64,000 nt of DNA from Isoetes taiwanensis (taxonomy: Eukaryota; Streptophyta; Lycopodiopsida; Isoetales; Isoetaceae): NCBI GenBank assembly GCA_021234155.1, contig JAJEKV010000005.1:18772089-18836088 (forward strand). The letters are read 5' to 3'. Shown piece by piece: positions 61,871 through 64,000 of this stretch (positions within the stretch are counted from its first letter, which is position 1; the number at the start of each line of letters is the position of its first letter). Under the pieces are notes generated by a model that worked only from the letters and a program-made list of their open reading frames with translations, had not been told where the DNA came from and searched no databases. The translations under genes and the position numbers were made by a program.

Positions 61871-62779
61871 TGGAGCCAATATTTGGCTCAAATTTGTTGA
61901 AGGGCGCTTCGTCATCGTCAACTTCGCTCGTTCTTCCTTTCGCTCGTTCTTCCTTCCACATCGCTCCAGAAACTTGGTGAGATAGTTTTTTTCTATCTCA
62001 GGGCTGTAAGACGTCCTCATTCTTCTTGTCTTGTTGGAATCGATACATAGTTTTTCTATGTTCTTGGGAAGAGTTTGGGATTTCCAATTTGTGATTGCAT
62101 ATTTACATATATACAATCGTTTGTCCCCTATATGTCTACAATTGGAGATTATGTTGAAGCTTATCCATATTTATTGCATTGCCCAATTTTTTTCCATGTA
62201 TGCTATGTAATTGCACTACTTTTTTTTTTGTTCTTTAGCTTATGCGTATATATTGATGATAGAGCCTTCTTCTCTTGTCCTTGTTATTTCACCCTAGTAA
62301 ATGTACTTAGAGAATCCATATTTGGTTATATGCTAGTTAATTTATAGATTTATGCTAGTTATCTCAGAGGTCACAACCTGTGACTTGTTTTCCATTCATA
62401 AAAAAAATTATACATCGTTTTTGTCCATCCTGAGGACGTGACAATTTGATGCAACCACTTGCATCATCATCTGCACGTCCAACATCGTCTCATCTTTATT
62501 TGGCTCGGTGAGCCATTCTACCAGTCGTTGTCCGCAGGGAACGCCAGACGTTAAAGCAATCAGAAGCTCCCTTTCGCTCATCCTGGCGACGATGGTGAAA
62601 GGAGCGGGAGAAGCATGTGGATTGCTGTCCCTTGGAGGAGGAGGAGGAGGAGAAGGAGGGGGGTCGCTGGAGATGTCCCTTGGAGGAAGAGGAGGAGGAG
62701 GATTACTGCTGGAAGGGACATATCGCGCGAAGGTGGTCTTTAAATGCCGGACCATTATAAGAAGATGGGCAAGAAGATT

Positions 62780-62863
62780 GGAGGAGGAGGAGGAGGAGGA
62801 GGGAGGAGGAGGAGGAGGAGGAGGAGGAGGAGGAGGAGGAGGAGGAGGAGGAGGAGGAGGAGG
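62780..62863. repeat. (GGA)n microsatellite
   Basis: An almost pure GGA/GAG run of about 28 units, preceded by shorter GGA runs from 62,630. It creates artificial poly-Gly and poly-Arg frames. Confidence 0.95.
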
Positions 62864-62900
62864 ATCGATGCTATCGAGGGATCCACTTATAAAGTGGATG

Positions 62901-63047
62901 TAGGGTTAGGGTTAGGGTTAGGGTTAGGGTTAGGGTTAGGGTTTGGGTTTGGATTAGGGTTAGGGTTAGGGTTAGGGTTAGGGTAAGGGTTAGGGTTAGG
63001 GTTAGGGTTAGGGTTAGGGTTTGGGTTTGGGTTAGGGTTAGGGTTAA
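62901..63047. repeat. Interstitial telomere-type array, TTAGGG
   Basis: About 24 hexamers, mostly GGGTTA, with a few GGGTTT variants and one GGATTA. The period is six, not the seven of the usual plant TTTAGGG repeat. Ordinary sequence follows on both sides, so it is internal and not a chromosome end. Confidence 0.95.
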
Positions 63048-63155
63048 TTGCAAGCCACACATTAAGGGAGAACAAAAAAAAAATAAAAATTTTAACTCCC
63101 ACCTGTGTTCATGTTCACCTTTACCTCAGATATCTATTCGAGACCGTCGGCAACC

Positions 63156-63545
63156 ATGTCTTATTCAGATGCAGTTCCACCAGTTGGCATGGAGGAGCGT
63201 CCCCTGCCGTTTGGCCTACAGAGCGGCGCCGGTGTTCCTGGACGCATCGGTAGCATTGTAGAATGGTACCCCAGCTGACATTGTCTTAACCCGCTAGGTT
63301 TGTTTTGTGTGCTTGTTAACCGTATTTGTTTTGTGGCAGGGAATACCATGGCATTTGGTGCCTCGTCCGCAGGGTCACGTCGGTTGAGAGCGGTCGGGCC
63401 CCAACAGTTGCGCAGCGGTGGATTTGCACAGCTCCTGGGTGCACTCACTATGTCGACGGGGATACGCCGTGACCCCCGGATTTCGGGTCCGACGGCGTGG
63501 TCGAGCATGGGGCCACCACCGAGCCACCACCCGGATCTATGGTAG
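63156..63545 (+). CDS. Possible short two-exon gene, unrecognised
   Basis: ATG at 63,156 begins MSYSDAVPPVGMEERPLPFG. A donor at 63,250 (ATCG/GTAGCA) and acceptor at 63,339 (TGTGGCAG) join in phase to NTMAFGASSAGSRRLRAVGP and a frame ending at 63,545. The 90-nt intron has a T-rich 3' end. Gly/Pro/Ser-rich, no domain recognised. GC content differs sharply from most of the window. It could be an element protein. Confidence 0.3.
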
Positions 63546-63603
63546 CCCATTGACGGACATTCCGGGCCACGCCCCTATTAATCGCTGATGGCGGCCAGAT
63601 AGA

Positions 63604-64000
63604 GTGGTGTCCGAGCGGGAGAGGGCAGCTAAACGTCGAGAAGATCCTGCCAAAGCCGCGCGTATGTTGGAGGCTGCTGCCAGACACAGAGAAGCGAGGA
63701 GGCAAGGCGCAACAACAATGCGCCTACAGCATGTCCTAACCCCAGAGGCCGCCTTGGATGCCTTTCCTGAGGGCCCGGATGCCATGCTCCACGAGGAGGC
63801 AAAGACAAAGACAAAGGGGGAGCGAGAGGATGCAGCCCTTTTATGAAGGTTGCATTAGAGCCAGAGCTGATGCCACAGGTGGCGTCCGGGAGGAGGACAG
63901 GACCGCACATGCCCTTCTCAATGACTGGGCCATTGCACAGAGGATGGGTGGTCATTTGCCCACAGAGCAGGAGCTGCTAGCTGAGCTCCTCAGGATACGG
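63604..64000 (+). pseudogene. GC-rich coding text running off the window, probable frameshift
   Basis: The frame 63,604-63,846 gives RREDPAKAARMLEAAARHRE and PEGPDAMLHEEAKTKTKG to a stop. From about 63,840 a different frame is open to the last base: ARADATGGVREEDRTAHALL, NDWAIAQRMGGHLPTEQELL. Alpha-helical, Ala/Arg/Glu-rich text on both sides of the shift suggests one protein with a frameshift or an intron. No family recognised; incomplete at the window edge. Confidence 0.35.

Noticed and set aside
61229-61961. Overlapping open frames of up to 223 codons on both strands
   Set aside because: High GC and repeated palindromes keep all frames open; no domain or consistent coding strand is visible.
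62901-63047. A true chromosome end
   Set aside because: Ordinary sequence continues for about 950 bp beyond the array, so it is interstitial.
62508-63102. Long Gly-rich, Arg-rich and Pro-Asn-repeat open frames
   Set aside because: They are translations of the (GGA)n and TTAGGG arrays and have no independent coding evidence.

Overview
This looks like a window of nuclear DNA from a land plant with a large, repeat-filled genome. A homosporous fern or another early-diverging vascular plant is my best guess. The evidence is spliced GT-AG (and one GC-AG) introns, an RD21-type papain protease with a granulin tail, a very long intronless PLS-class PPR gene, tRNA-derived SINEs, and layers of decayed LINE, LTR, DNA-transposon and Helitron-type sequence. 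Nothing bacterial, organellar, rRNA or CRISPR-like was seen.

Layout. 0-7.5 kb: repeats, a 3' LINE copy, a Ty3/gypsy integrase-end fragment and a Helitron-like end. 7.5-9.6 kb: an apparently intact five-exon cysteine protease on the minus strand. 9.7-13 kb: non-coding DNA with a dispersed repeat and a SINE. 13-19.5 kb: a decayed element ORF, then a LINE split by a 3.0-kb retro-insertion. That insertion carries a second LINE plus 2.2 kb of downstream DNA ending in a second poly(A), which is the signature of 3' transduction. 19.5-25 kb: mostly non-coding, with a minus-strand LINE RT fragment.

25.9-39.2 kb is one nested stack. A 5'-truncated L1-type LINE lies inside a dispersed repeat. The LINE is split by a 2.3-kb solo-LTR-like element (TSD CCTGG) and by a PIF/Harbinger-like element (TIR GGGTCYATTC). 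The Harbinger-like element is split by a gag-only LTR retrotransposon (TSD CTGAA). The 5' LTR of that retrotransposon is split by a 2.4-kb Helitron-like element carrying gene scraps. Reading frames and target-site duplications give the order of events.

39.4-47 kb: two Helitron 3' ends flank a region holding the intact 1038-codon PPR gene. 47-53.6 kb: unrecognised ORFs between a perfect 31-bp direct repeat. 53.8-55.4 kb: the 5' part of a CDC48/p97-like gene, cut by an hAT-like transposon. 55.7-56.5 kb: another LINE 3' end. 56.6-60.13 kb: a second probable Helitron-like element with broken pieces of a CCCH zinc-finger gene, a bHLH gene and an unidentified gene. 60.2-64 kb: an LTR-like region, palindromic GC-rich DNA, a (GGA)n tract, a 147-bp TTAGGG array, and the start of an unrecognised GC-rich coding region that runs off the window.

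Only the protease and the PPR gene look like working host genes. Everything else is mobile DNA, its debris, or host fragments it has moved. No search could be run, so family names rest on motifs and structure read by eye.
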